Source: Ardenticatenaceae bacterium
GTDB taxonomy: Bacteria; Chloroflexota; Anaerolineae; Promineifilales; Promineifilaceae
Length of the DNA: 64,000 nt
Direction: 5' to 3'
Assembly (NCBI GenBank): GCA_020634375.1
Contig: JACKBX010000009.1
Coordinates: forward strand, 124,001-188,000
Both the position numbers and the translations under genes were made by a program. Position 1 is the first letter of the stretch; each line of letters opens with the position of its first letter. The notes under the pieces are model-generated. The model was not told the DNA's origin and ran no database searches. It saw nothing but the letters and a program-made list of their open reading frames with translations. Below, piece after piece: positions 1 through 8,609 of this stretch.

Positions 1-2925
1 TTCCAGGCTCGTGAAAGTGCGAATCCCTATTATTTGGCTGCGCCACAGATTGTGCAGAAAGTGATGGACAAGTTCGCAGAGTTGACTGGCCGGCAGTACA
101 ACTTGTTTGATTATGTCGGTGCGCCGGATGCAGAACGGGTTATCGTCATCATGGGGTCTGGTGCAGAAACGGCTCATGAAACGGTGGAATACCTGGCTGC
201 GCAAGGTGAAAAGGTGGGGTTGGTGAAGGTGCGGTTGTATCGTCCTTTCGCTGTTGAGGCTTTCTTGAAAGCTTTGCCGCCCACTGTGAAGGCGATTGGT
301 GTGTTGGATCGCACGAAGGAGCCGGGGGCTTCTGGTGAACCGCTGTATCAGGATGTGATTACGGCCGTTGCTGAAGGTGTGGCTGACGAAACCGCCCCCT
401 TTGCCATCATGCCCAAGATCATAGGCGGACGTTATGGCCTCTCCTCCAAAGAATTCACACCAGCCATGATCAAAGCCGTTCTCGACGAACTGGCAAATGA
501 CAAACCTAAGAACCACTTTACTGTTGGCATCAACGACGACGTCACCCACACCAGCTTAGACTATGACAAAGAATTCAACATTGAGCCAGACGACGTAGTG
601 CGTGCCGTCTTCTACGGGCTTGGCTCCGACGGTACAGTTGGCGCCAACAAAAACTCCATCAAGATCATCGGCGAAGACACCGACAACTACGCTCAGGGCT
701 ACTTTGTGTATGATTCCAAGAAAGCGGGGTCTGTCACCGTTTCCCATCTGCGTTTTGGGCCACGCCCCATTCGCTCCACCTACCTGGTTCACTCTGCCAA
801 CTTCGTTGCCGTACATCAATTTAGCTTCTTAGAACGTTATGATGTCTTACGCCTGGCTGCTCCCGGAGCTATCTTCTTGCTCAATAGCCCCTATGCTCCT
901 GATGAAGTGTGGGATCATCTGCCCCGCGCCATGCAAGAAACCATCATCGCTAAAAAGCTGAAATTCTATGTCTTAGATGGATACGAAGTTGCAAAGAACA
1001 CTGGCATGGGGCGTCGTATCAATACGATCATGCAAACTGGCTTCTTTGCTCTCAGTGGCGTACTGCCCACCGACGATGCCATTGCCGCCATCAAATACGC
1101 CATCAAAAAGACATATGGTAAACGCGGCGAAGCGGTTGTGAACATGAACAACGCTGCTGTAGACAACGCACTAGACCACTTGCACAAAGTGACGGTTCCG
1201 GTGACCGCTACTAGCGATTTCGAGCGTATGTCTATCGTTCCTGAGTATGCTCCAGAGTTTATCCAATCTGTAACGGCACGCATGATCGAAGGATTGGGAG
1301 ACGAACTTCCGGTTAGCGCACTGCCAGTAGACGGCACGTATCCCTCTGGAACTACCAAATGGGAGAAGCGTAACATTGCTGTGGAAATCCCGGTTTGGGA
1401 TCCAGACATTTGTATTCAATGTGGTAAATGTTCTTTGGTTTGCCCGCATGGCGTTATTCGCGAGAAGATATTTGATTCAGCAGCATTAGAAAAGGCTCCA
1501 GAAACCTTCAAATCCACCGAGGCGCGTTTCAAAGAATTCAAGGGAATGCAATTCTCCTTGCAAGTAGCGCCAGAGGATTGCACGGGCTGTGGCCTTTGCG
1601 TAGAGGTATGCCCTGTCAAAAACAAGACACAGCCAAAGTTCAAAGCCATCAACATGGAACCGCAGCTGCCTCTGCGGGATCAGGAAAAGGAAAACTGGGA
1701 CTTCTTCCTGAACTTACCCTCTGTAGACCGTACTGGGCTGCCGCTGAATCAGGTGAAGTACAACCAATTACTTGACCCACTGTTTGAGTTCTCCGGCGCT
1801 TGTGCAGGTTGTGGTGAAACTCCCTATCTGAAATTGTTGAGCCAACTTTTTGGTGACCGCACGATTGTCGCTAACGCAACGGGCTGCTCTTCTATTTATG
1901 GTGGTAATCTACCAACTACGCCCTGGACAGTGAATGAAGAGGGGCGCGGGCCGGCCTGGTCGAACTCGCTATTTGAAGATAATGCTGAGTTTGGTCTGGG
2001 AATGCGGGTAGCGTTGGATCAACGGCTGGAAGCGGCAACCAATGTCATGCGGCACATGAGCAGCGCGATTGGCGAAGAATTGTGTGAGGCAATCTTGTAT
2101 GCTGACCAGTTGACTGAAGCAGATATTCAAGCGCAGCGAGGCCGCGTAGCGGAATTGAAGCACCGGCTGCAAGAGATGATTGCCGATGGCGAAATGGAGT
2201 CAACCTGGAAGCCTGACCTGGAAAACTTGCTGAGCATGGCGGACATTTTTGTAAAGAAAGATGTCTGGATTGTTGGTGGTGATGGTTGGGCTTATGATAT
2301 TGGGTACGGCGGGCTGGATCATGTGCTGGCGTCTGGCCGGAATGTGAATGTGTTGGTGCTGGACACTGAGGTGTATTCCAACACGGGTGGGCAGATGTCG
2401 AAGGCAACGCCGCGTGCGGCTGTGGCAAAATTTGCCGCTGCTGGTAAGCCGATGGCGAAGAAAGACCTGGGTATGTTGGCTGTTAGCTATGGCAATATTT
2501 ATGTGGCGCGTGTGGCTTTTGGGGCGAATGATGCCCAAACGGTACGGGCGTTCCTGGAGGCGGAAGCATATGATGGGCCATCTCTGATTATTGCTTACAG
2601 CCATTGTATTGCGCATGGTTATGACTTGACACTGGGTTTGGAGCAGCAGAAAGCGGCCGTTGACAGTGCCTACTGGCCGTTGTTCCGATACAACCCGGAC
2701 ATGGTAGCCCAAAATAAGAACCCATTCCAGTTAGATTCACGGACACCGAAGCTACCTTTGGAGAAGTATATGTATCGTGAAGGACGTTTCCGCATGTTGA
2801 CACAGAGTCACCCAGAACGGGCGGCAAAACTGCTGGAATTAGCGCAGGAAGATGTGAAAACGCGCTGGGAAAATTATGTAGAAATGGCGGCAAAGTCGCC
2901 GAATGGGAATGGGAAAACCGGATAG
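1..2925 (+). CDS. nifJ: Pyruvate:ferredoxin (flavodoxin) oxidoreductase, 5'-truncated by the window edge
   Basis: Oxidatively decarboxylates pyruvate to acetyl-CoA and passes electrons to ferredoxin or flavodoxin in the cytoplasm. The frame is open from base 1 (it reads FQARESANPYY before a TTG at 34), so the true start lies to the left and only about 974 of the usual ~1,180 residues are here. In the visible part there are two 4Fe-4S ferredoxin motifs (CIQCGKCSLVCP near residue 471 and CTGCGLCVEVCP near 527). A third Cys cluster, CAGCGETPY, lies near 600. The TPP-binding region GDGWAYDIGYGG is near 760, followed by NTGGQMSKATPR. This order is that of the single-chain enzyme. A DHODH-like gene follows after a 48-bp hairpin. 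Identity is certain; only the start is missing. Confidence 0.97.
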   Translation, partial: FQARESANPYYLAAPQIVQKVMDKFAELTGRQYNLFDYVGAPDAERVIVIMGSGAETAHETVEYLAAQGEKVGLVKVRLYRPFAVEAFLKALPPTVKAIGVLDRTKEPGASGEPLYQDVITAVAEGVADETAPFAIMPKIIGGRYGLSSKEFTPAMIKAVLDELANDKPKNHFTVGINDDVTHTSLDYDKEFNIEPDDVVRAVFYGLGSDGTVGANKNSIKIIGEDTDNYAQGYFVYDSKKAGSVTVSHLRFGPRPIRSTYLVHSANFVAVHQFSFLERYDVLRLAAPGAIFLLNSPYAPDEVWDHLPRAMQETIIAKKLKFYVLDGYEVAKNTGMGRRINTIMQTGFFALSGVLPTDDAIAAIKYAIKKTYGKRGEAVVNMNNAAVDNALDHLHKVTVPVTATSDFERMSIVPEYAPEFIQSVTARMIEGLGDELPVSALPVDGTYPSGTTKWEKRNIAVEIPVWDPDICIQCGKCSLVCPHGVIREKIFDSAALEKAPETFKSTEARFKEFKGMQFSLQVAPEDCTGCGLCVEVCPVKNKTQPKFKAINMEPQLPLRDQEKENWDFFLNLPSVDRTGLPLNQVKYNQLLDPLFEFSGACAGCGETPYLKLLSQLFGDRTIVANATGCSSIYGGNLPTTPWTVNEEGRGPAWSNSLFEDNAEFGLGMRVALDQRLEAATNVMRHMSSAIGEELCEAILYADQLTEADIQAQRGRVAELKHRLQEMIADGEMESTWKPDLENLLSMADIFVKKDVWIVGGDGWAYDIGYGGLDHVLASGRNVNVLVLDTEVYSNTGGQMSKATPRAAVAKFAAAGKPMAKKDLGMLAVSYGNIYVARVAFGANDAQTVRAFLEAEAYDGPSLIIAYSHCIAHGYDLTLGLEQQKAAVDSAYWPLFRYNPDMVAQNKNPFQLDSRTPKLPLEKYMYREGRFRMLTQSHPERAAKLLELAQEDVKTRWENYVEMAAKSPNGNGKTG

Positions 2926-2940
2926 CAATGTGATGAGGTG

Positions 2941-2988
2941 ATCTGGTAGGTGTGGAACGGCCGTCACGCGGCCCCGCACCTACCAGAT
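2941..2988. repeat. Inter-cistronic inverted repeat (12-bp perfect arms)
   Basis: ATCTGGTAGGTG at 2941-2952 is matched by CACCTACCAGAT at 2977-2988. The pairing extends a few bases further with one mismatch, and an ACGGCCGT octamer sits in the loop. There is no T-run after it, so it is more likely an RNA-stabilising or processing hairpin between the two redox genes than a terminator. Confidence 0.6.
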
Positions 2989-3017
2989 TTAACTCTTTCA
3001 CACATAGGAGATGCAAC

Positions 3018-4010
3018 ATGGATCTGAGTACAACTTACCTGGGGCTAAAACTGAAAAATCCGTTGGTCCCTTCTTCTTCGCCTTTGACACGCTCGTTAGA
3101 CAGCCTGCGCCGCATGGAAGATGCCGGGGCATCGGCTGTGGTACTGTATTCATTGTTTGAAGAGCAAATCACGCTAGAAAGCGAGATGCTGAACCATTAC
3201 TTGACACAGGGCATTGAAAGTTTCCCTGAAGCGTTGAGTTATTTTCCAGAAGCCGAAGAATATCATACTGGGCCAGAGGGATATTTGGAACATATCCAGC
3301 GGGCTAAGAAAGCTCTGGATATTCCGGTGATTGGCAGTTTGAACGGCGTTTCCACGGGTGGGTGGGTGAATTATGCTCGTAAAATTCAAGAGGCAGGCGC
3401 AGATGCACTGGAGTTGAATGTGTATTACCTGCCGACAGATATGAATTTGAGCAGCGCAGAAGTGGAACAGATATACCTGGATATTTTGAAGGACGTAAAA
3501 GCGGCCGTGACCATTCCAGTAACGATGAAACTGAGCCCCTATTTTAGCGCAATGGCAAATATGGCAAAACGTCTGTCAGATGCTGGGGCAAATGGCTTGG
3601 TGTTGTTCAATCGCTTTTACCAGCCTGATTTGGACCCGCAAAACTTGGAGATTGTGCCGCATTTGGTGTTGAGCAATTCAAATGAGCTTCGTTTGCCGCT
3701 GCGTTGGATTGCTATTTTGTACGGCCGTGTCGCTGCCGATCTTGCCCTAACGACCGGTATTCATCAGGTTGAAGACGTCGTAAAGGCCGTGATGGCCGGA
3801 GCCTCTATCACAATGATAGCATCAGAACTCCTGCAAAACGGCATTGAGCGTGTAGGCGATTTGCTCACAGGTCTGGAGCAATGGTTAACCGAGTATGAAT
3901 ACGAGTCCCTGGAACAGATGAAGGGCAGCCTGAGCCAGATTAACTGTGCAGAACCCGCGGCATTCGAGCGGGCAAACTACATGCGTGTTCTCAGCTCGTA
4001 CTCACGCTAA
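3018..4010 (+). CDS. Dihydroorotate dehydrogenase-like FMN protein
   Basis: A 330-residue TIM-barrel flavoprotein of the class I dihydroorotate dehydrogenase fold (MDLSTTYLGLKLKNPLVPSSSP, then NVYYLPTD, MKLSPYFS and GANGLVLFNRFYQPD). The ATG at 3018 is preceded by AGGAG about seven bases upstream and starts the conserved N-terminus; the frame is open further upstream but without family similarity. This subgroup often sits beside nifJ, as here, and no other pyrimidine gene is nearby. It may therefore serve a ferredoxin-linked redox role rather than pyrimidine synthesis; that is inference. A strong terminator follows the gene. Confidence 0.85.
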   Translation: MDLSTTYLGLKLKNPLVPSSSPLTRSLDSLRRMEDAGASAVVLYSLFEEQITLESEMLNHYLTQGIESFPEALSYFPEAEEYHTGPEGYLEHIQRAKKALDIPVIGSLNGVSTGGWVNYARKIQEAGADALELNVYYLPTDMNLSSAEVEQIYLDILKDVKAAVTIPVTMKLSPYFSAMANMAKRLSDAGANGLVLFNRFYQPDLDPQNLEIVPHLVLSNSNELRLPLRWIAILYGRVAADLALTTGIHQVEDVVKAVMAGASITMIASELLQNGIERVGDLLTGLEQWLTEYEYESLEQMKGSLSQINCAEPAAFERANYMRVLSSYSR

Positions 4011-4040
4011 TCTTTTAACAAACCCAACAGATTAATGAGA

Positions 4041-4070
4041 AAGAGCCGGTAGAGTGCCGGCTCTTTTTTT
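4041..4070. terminator. Rho-independent terminator, convergent
   Basis: AAGAGCCGG (4041-4049) pairs with CCGGCTCTT (4057-4065), followed by a run of T to 4070. The mirror A-run is weak, so it mainly ends the plus-strand nifJ/DHODH-like transcript. It could also serve the convergent response regulator. Confidence 0.9.
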
Positions 4071-4082
4071 ATTGTACTGTTG

Positions 4083-4811
4083 TTAGTGTCCCATTTTCTT
4101 GAGTTGAAAAATGTACCCTGTGCCACGTTTTGAAACAATATAGGGGGGAAGGGATTTGTCTTCGATCTTGCGGCGTAACCGATGCATGTGAACGTGCAGC
4201 CGGTCTTCATAAGCCGGTTCCAAAGGCCATAGACGACGCAAAATAAAATCAGTAGTTACCGTTTTTCCGGCGCTGCGCATGAGAATATACAGCAGCTTGG
4301 TTTCGGTAGGTGTTAGGGAAATGGGTTTGCCGTTCACGATTGCCTGGCGATTAGGGAAATCAATCATCAGGCGCTGGTCAACTTTGGTTTGCGGTTCCAA
4401 AGTGTAAGCAAAATCGCCAATGCGGCGCAACACGCGCTGTACACGGGCAACCAGTTCACCAGGGCTGAAGGGCTTGATGATGTAGTCTTCAGCATAATTT
4501 TCCAGCCCTTCGATGACGGTGGTTTCATCGTTGACGGCCGTTAACATGATAATAGGCAAATCACTATATTGATGAATTGTGTGGCAAAACTCAAACCCAC
4601 TCATTCCTGGCGGCATGTGGTAATCCACAATGGCCAAATGGGGTAGCCCAAACTTATCAATGAGCGAGAGGGCTTCCTCGCCAGAAGCGGCCGTCGTAAC
4701 TTTGTAATCACCCTGTTCCAGCGCATGTTGCACCAGCCTCAGGGTATAGACATTGTCATCAATAGCCATAATCTTTTGTTGTTGATACTGCGGATCAATT
4801 GAAGCATCCAT
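4083..4811 (-). CDS. OmpR-type response regulator (receiver plus winged helix)
   Basis: 242 residues. The N-terminal receiver has the acidic pair D18-D19 (MAIDDN), the phosphoacceptor D63 (AIVDYHMPPG), a conserved Thr in IIMLTAVND and the Lys in IIKPFSPGEL. The C-terminal transcription-regulatory winged helix runs from about residue 145 (ISLTPTETKLLYILM) to RGTGYIFQL. It is a cytoplasmic DNA-binding transcription factor switched by phosphorylation. Its paralogue lies immediately upstream on the same strand, with near-identical stretches such as the ISLTPTE motif and the GYIF/GYTF end. No histidine kinase is encoded in the window, so the partner is unknown. Confidence 0.93.
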   Translation of the reverse strand: MDASIDPQYQQQKIMAIDDNVYTLRLVQHALEQGDYKVTTAASGEEALSLIDKFGLPHLAIVDYHMPPGMSGFEFCHTIHQYSDLPIIMLTAVNDETTVIEGLENYAEDYIIKPFSPGELVARVQRVLRRIGDFAYTLEPQTKVDQRLMIDFPNRQAIVNGKPISLTPTETKLLYILMRSAGKTVTTDFILRRLWPLEPAYEDRLHVHMHRLRRKIEDKSLPPYIVSKRGTGYIFQLKKMGH

Positions 4812-4921
4812 AATTGTTTTCCAAAAATAATCCTGCCAGACAAATTAAATTATACGGAATCAGTCCCTTAAATATCCACCTAAGAAATGACTCCTGTTTT
4901 TGGACAATCTAACCGAGAGAA

Positions 4922-5638
4922 TTATCCCATGCCAGCGATAAACGTATAGCCCACCCCGCGTTCCGACACAATATATTTGGGGCCATTTGTTTCAGTTTCT
5001 ATTTTGCGGCGCAGCCGATGCACATAAACACGCAATCGTTCTTCCTGGGCAACTTCCAGCGGCCATAAACGCTGCAAAATGAAATCAGAAGTAACCGTAC
5101 GCCCCGCATTGCGCATCAGAATGTAAAGCAGCTTTGCTTCTGTGGGCGTAAGCGAGATCGTTTCACCATTTACGACAGCTTGCTTGCCAGGAAAATCTAC
5201 TTGTAAGTGCTTGTCCACTTTTGTTAATGGATCCAGTGTATACGCAAAATTGCCCACGCGCCGTAAAACACGACGCACACGGGCTACCAATTCGCCAACA
5301 TGAAACGGTTTCGTGATGTAATCTTCAGCATATTGATCAATAGCCTGGACGATAGTTTCTTCTTCATCAATTGCTGTGAGCATAATAACAGGTAAATCGC
5401 TGAAGGCATGAACCGCTTCACAAAACTCAAAACCATCCATCCCCGGAGGCATATTAATATCCACCAATGCAAGGTGAGGCAGCCCGAAGCGTGTCATCAA
5501 CTCCAGAGCTTCTTCACCTGATTGTGCGGTCACAACAGTAAATCCCGCATCCTCCAAAGATTTCTTGACCATACGAAGAATCAGGGGGCTATCATCAACC
5601 ACAAAGATGCGAAAGAACTCGGTAGATTGGTTTTTCAT
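4922..5638 (-). CDS. OmpR-type response regulator, paralogue of the adjacent gene
   Basis: 238 residues with receiver and winged helix. The acidic pair is D15-D16 (VVDDSP), the phosphoacceptor D60 (LALVDINMPPG), the switch Thr is in VIMLTAIDEEE and the Lys in YITKPFHVGEL. The DNA-binding half begins near residue 142 (ISLTPTEAKLLYILM) and ends with RGVGYTFIAGMG. Clear similarity over the full length to the regulator at 4083-4811 points to a tandem duplication. All switch residues are present in both. The 110 bp between them could hold a promoter but I see no obvious -35/-10 pair. Confidence 0.93.
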   Translation of the reverse strand: MKNQSTEFFRIFVVDDSPLILRMVKKSLEDAGFTVVTAQSGEEALELMTRFGLPHLALVDINMPPGMDGFEFCEAVHAFSDLPVIMLTAIDEEETIVQAIDQYAEDYITKPFHVGELVARVRRVLRRVGNFAYTLDPLTKVDKHLQVDFPGKQAVVNGETISLTPTEAKLLYILMRNAGRTVTSDFILQRLWPLEVAQEERLRVYVHRLRRKIETETNGPKYIVSERGVGYTFIAGMG

Positions 5639-6123
5639 ACCAGATAGGTTTCTATTACTGTTAAGCTGTGGGAAACAGCTCCGTCATATTGCGTCAACAA
5701 AATATCCAAATATGATGCTTGAAAATTCTGCACAATTTGACGGCAATGTGCTAAATAAATCAAGAGGGTCATTGCAGGCGAGGATGAGAGCATATGCCCT
5801 CTGTCTTTGCTGCTCAATTGTAACAAATCGGAGTGCTTAACTCAAATGCCCAAACACGCTTGGCCGATAGCTCCAAAATCACCTCAGAGAAGCTAATGTC
5901 ATCGATTGATGGGCTGTGATCATCGTTAATTGTGCCTTGTTGGTAGTAGTCTGCTGCCCTCATTGTTTGCTTTAAGTGGAACAGGACTTACGCAGGCTGA
6001 GCTTGTCGAAGCCGATTTCGACAAGCTCAATCTCCGGTGATGGAAGGATTTTGCATAAGTCCTATAGAATAGAGGCGCAGAGTATTGACCAATGCCGTGT
6101 GGGCGACCAGGAGATGATGATTT
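5639..6123. other. Intergenic stretch, no gene seen
   Basis: About 485 bp between the divergent response regulator and the serine hydrolase. Short frames here show no family similarity and no good ribosome site. The left half is AT-richer than its surroundings. The right half holds a MITE-like repeat (5983-6063). AGGAG at 6110-6114 is the ribosome site of the next gene. Confidence 0.6.
5983..6063. repeat. 81-bp MITE-like element with nested inverted repeats
   Basis: Terminal inverted repeats AGGACTTACGCA (5983-5994) and TGCATAAGTCCT (6052-6063) match at 11 of 12 bases. Inside lies a perfect hairpin GAGCTTGTCGAA (5999-6010) / TTCGACAAGCTC (6017-6028). There is no coding capacity. The build (short, terminal repeats, internal stem) is that of a non-autonomous mobile or REP-like element; the mobilising transposase is not in the window. 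Confidence 0.6.
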
Positions 6124-7491
6124 ATGCAAACTAATCAGCAAAAAAAATGGGATGCGCTTTGTGAGGTTGTGGAAGAGACGATGGCAGCAAAAAAGGTGCC
6201 GGGGGTGGCGTTGGGCGTCTGGCATCAGGGTGAGATGGCGGTGGCCGGATTTGGCGTGACCAATGTGAACCATCCGCTGCCGGTGACGCCGGACACGCTG
6301 TTTCAGGTTGGCTCGATTACGAAGACGTTTACGGGAACGGCCGTGATGCGGTTGGTAGAAGCGGGTCAACTCAATTTGGACGCCACCGTGCGCCATTACC
6401 TGCCCGATTTCCGCGTCGCCGACGCCGAGGCATCGGCCAACGCCACCGTGCGCCATCTGCTGACCCACACCGGCGGCTGGGTCGGTGACTTTTTTCACGG
6501 CACGGGCAACGGCGCGGACGCGCTGCCCCGTTACGTGGCGGACATGGCCGGTTTGCAGCAGCTTGCGCCGTTGGGCACGGTCTGGTCGTACAACAATGCC
6601 GGGTTCGGCGTGGCCGGGGCCATCATCGAAAAAGTGACCGGGCAGCTTTATGAGGATGCGCTGCGCGAGTTGGTATTGGAACCGTTGAAATTGTCGCACA
6701 GCTACCTCTACCCCGGCGATGTGATGGTGCATCGCTTTGTCGTGGGGCATAAGCTGGATGGCGACGCGCTGCAAGTGGCCGTGCCCTGGCCGCTGCCGCG
6801 CTACTCCTATCCGATAGGCGGCATCGTTTGCCGCGCCGAGGATTTGCTGCATTATGCACGGTTTCATTTGGGGGACGGCCGTGCCCCGGACGGCGCTCGT
6901 CTGCTGACAAAGGAATCGTTGGCGGCGATGCAAACGCCGCAAGCCGCCATTTGGGATAAGGAATCGCGGGGGCTGACCTGGGGGCTGGATGACACCTATG
7001 GCCCGCGTCTGGTGGAGCATGGCGGCGGCACAAAAGGGCAGGTTTCGCGCCTGACGCTGGTTCCGCAGCATGATTTTGCGCTGGTTGTGCTGACGAATGC
7101 GGAGCATGGCGGGGCGGTGTGGCAGGCGGCGCGGCGGGCGGCGTTGCAAAGTTACCTGGGTATGGATGCGGCTCCGCCTACGCCGTTGGATGCGGGGGCG
7201 GATGAGTTGGCGGGGTTTGGGGGGTGGTACGGCCGTCCCTATGCCGACATCGAATTGGGCTTGTTAGGCGGGCGACTGACGGCGCAAATGCGCTACAAAG
7301 GCAGCTTCCCCACCGAGGATGTGCCCATCCCGCCGCCACCGCCGCCCTTCACGCTGGACTTGTGTGCGCCGGACCGCTTGATTGGCATCAACGGCCCCAT
7401 GAAGGATGCGCTGGTGGATGTGATTCGCCAGCCGGATGGGACGATTGGTTGGCTGCGGGTTGGCGGGCGGTTGTATAGGAGGGGGGAGTGA
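6124..7491 (+). CDS. Serine hydrolase of the class C beta-lactamase / penicillin-binding protein family
   Basis: 455 residues. The N-terminal domain carries the active-site S64-I-T-K67 (VGSITKTFTG), the second motif Y156-N-N158 (WSYNNAGFG) and a third HGGGTKGQ motif near residue 300. A C-terminal beta domain of about 100 residues ends in GWLRVGGRLYRRGE. No signal peptide is visible, so it is probably a cytoplasmic esterase or peptidase; the substrate cannot be read from sequence. The ATG at 6124 follows GGAG. The last 76 bp recur twice downstream (8145-8220 and 8610-8686). Confidence 0.9.
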   Translation: MQTNQQKKWDALCEVVEETMAAKKVPGVALGVWHQGEMAVAGFGVTNVNHPLPVTPDTLFQVGSITKTFTGTAVMRLVEAGQLNLDATVRHYLPDFRVADAEASANATVRHLLTHTGGWVGDFFHGTGNGADALPRYVADMAGLQQLAPLGTVWSYNNAGFGVAGAIIEKVTGQLYEDALRELVLEPLKLSHSYLYPGDVMVHRFVVGHKLDGDALQVAVPWPLPRYSYPIGGIVCRAEDLLHYARFHLGDGRAPDGARLLTKESLAAMQTPQAAIWDKESRGLTWGLDDTYGPRLVEHGGGTKGQVSRLTLVPQHDFALVVLTNAEHGGAVWQAARRAALQSYLGMDAAPPTPLDAGADELAGFGGWYGRPYADIELGLLGGRLTAQMRYKGSFPTEDVPIPPPPPPFTLDLCAPDRLIGINGPMKDALVDVIRQPDGTIGWLRVGGRLYRRGE

Positions 7492-8060
7492 AAATGCAGA
7501 AGTTACGAATGTTCAAAATGACGAAATTACGGTTGTTTCTTGTTTTCGTTGTTTTTGGATGTTCTGGGGGATTTGTTGCAGCCAAATTGTCTGCGCTTGG
7601 ACTGTTTGAGAAATGGGTGTATTTGGGCGCACCTCCTGATGGTGGTGTTGAAATTCTTGATTCTTACGGAAGCGAAATCATTGTCCGATCTGCTAATGGT
7701 CAAGTTTATTCGTGTTCTACGCGCCCCGGTCGTTCATGTTGGAAGACCATAGAATGGCCGCCACAGGTGACGGGTTACAGAGAGCTGATCAAATTTGGAC
7801 ATTTTTGGATTGTAAACACACCAGAGAACGCGATTGATAGCATTAAAGTAGCGTACTATCCAGGTGTTGAAGATTATGCCGAAGCAAAATATGTACTTCT
7901 TAACGATGGAAGTGTTTGGGGCTGGCAATATAGCATTCATGACACAGATATGTGGACTTGGATTTATGTTTATAGTCCCTTTATATGCTCTGGGATTTTG
8001 GGAGGGGTGATTTTGGGTTTAGTAGTATTTGATTTTTGGAAACCAAAACAGCCGCAGTGA
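7488..8060 (+). CDS. Small membrane-anchored protein of unknown function
   Basis: Not recognised. About 190 residues from GTG 7488 or 188 from ATG 7494. A single purine-rich ribosome site (AGGAGGGGGG) in the tail of the preceding gene serves either start, and the two genes overlap by four bases. An N-terminal hydrophobic segment (RLFLVFVVFGCSGGFVAA) is followed by a polar domain with Cys residues (YSCSTRPGRSCWKT), then a second helix near the C-terminus (SGILGGVILGLVVF). Most of the protein therefore probably faces outside between two helices. It lies between two copies of the serine hydrolase 3' end and is AT-richer than the neighbours, consistent with a captured passenger. Confidence 0.7.
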   Translation: MKMQKLRMFKMTKLRLFLVFVVFGCSGGFVAAKLSALGLFEKWVYLGAPPDGGVEILDSYGSEIIVRSANGQVYSCSTRPGRSCWKTIEWPPQVTGYRELIKFGHFWIVNTPENAIDSIKVAYYPGVEDYAEAKYVLLNDGSVWGWQYSIHDTDMWTWIYVYSPFICSGILGGVILGLVVFDFWKPKQPQ

Positions 8061-8144
8061 GTAAAAGCCATAACGGCAATAATCTAGTACCAAAAGAGCC
8101 TGCTGTTTTAGTATGCTCTTCCCATTTCAAAATCCCATGCTAAT

Positions 8145-8220
8145 GGATGTGATTCATCAGATGGATGGGACTATTAGCTGGCTGTGGGTTGGTGGGCGGT
8201 TGTATAGGAGAGGGGGGTGA
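8145..8220 (+). repeat. Second copy of the serine hydrolase 3' end
   Basis: 76 bp from GGATGTGATTC to TGA, aligning base for base with 7416-7491 (the end of the serine hydrolase) with about a dozen substitutions. It still reads as the hydrolase C-terminus (IGWLRVGG-like) up to the stop. There is no gene body in front of it. Confidence 0.85.
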
Positions 8221-8251
8221 GGGGGAGGGGGCCGTTTCCAATCAACGCACC

Positions 8252-8533
8252 CTATATCAGAGCTACCTGCAACCGCTTTCCCAACACCAATGCCGCTTTC
8301 TCCAACGTGATCAACGTAGCTGATTCATTCTGGGGGTCAAGCAGTCTGTCTACTGCGGCGCGGTTGGTTTGCATTCGCCGCGCCATTTCTGCTTTGGTCA
8401 TATTCTGTTCGTGCATCAGTTGGGAAATCTGGTAGGCTACAACCCGTTTCCAGGCAACTGCTTCCGCTTCGGCTAATAACCCTTCCTCAGCCAGAAAATC
8501 ATCTAACGTGCTGCCTAAATGTTGTTCATTCAT
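8252..8533 (-). CDS. HigA-like antitoxin, XRE-type helix-turn-helix
   Basis: 93 residues. A helix-turn-helix spans about residues 35-75 (QLMHEQNMTKAEMARRM, then TNRAAVDRLLDPQN and LITLEKAALVLGKRLQ). It is a cytoplasmic DNA-binding antitoxin of the HigA/XRE class that normally neutralises a RelE-fold toxin encoded just upstream. Here the upstream toxin is only a fragment (8538-8598), so this is an orphan antitoxin. It sits between two copies of the serine hydrolase tail. Confidence 0.85.
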   Translation of the reverse strand: MNEQHLGSTLDDFLAEEGLLAEAEAVAWKRVVAYQISQLMHEQNMTKAEMARRMQTNRAAVDRLLDPQNESATLITLEKAALVLGKRLQVALI

Positions 8534-8537
8534 GTGC

Positions 8538-8598
8538 TTATCCTCTTTCCCACAAACCCGTTTCCAGTTTACGAATTAACTGTATCCCTAACGACCAA
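8538..8598 (-). pseudogene. Remnant of a HigB/RelE-type toxin
   Basis: The minus strand reads FGWSLGIQLIRKLETGLWERG and stops just before the antitoxin start. The segment LGI..IRKLETGLWE resembles the conserved core of phage-type HigB toxins, where it would be followed by VR and further strands. The upstream part ends at the third copy of the serine hydrolase tail (8610). So a toxin gene was cut from both sides. The similarity is short and from memory of the family. Confidence 0.5.
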
Positions 8599-8609
8599 CC
8601 AAACTGAGC

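Noticed and set aside
34..2925. nifJ start at TTG 34
   Set aside because: The frame is open to base 1 and the residues before the TTG match the family, so the gene is cut by the window edge.
6623..7149. Minus-strand frames over the serine hydrolase
   Set aside because: Arg/His/Pro-rich shadow translations with no start signals.
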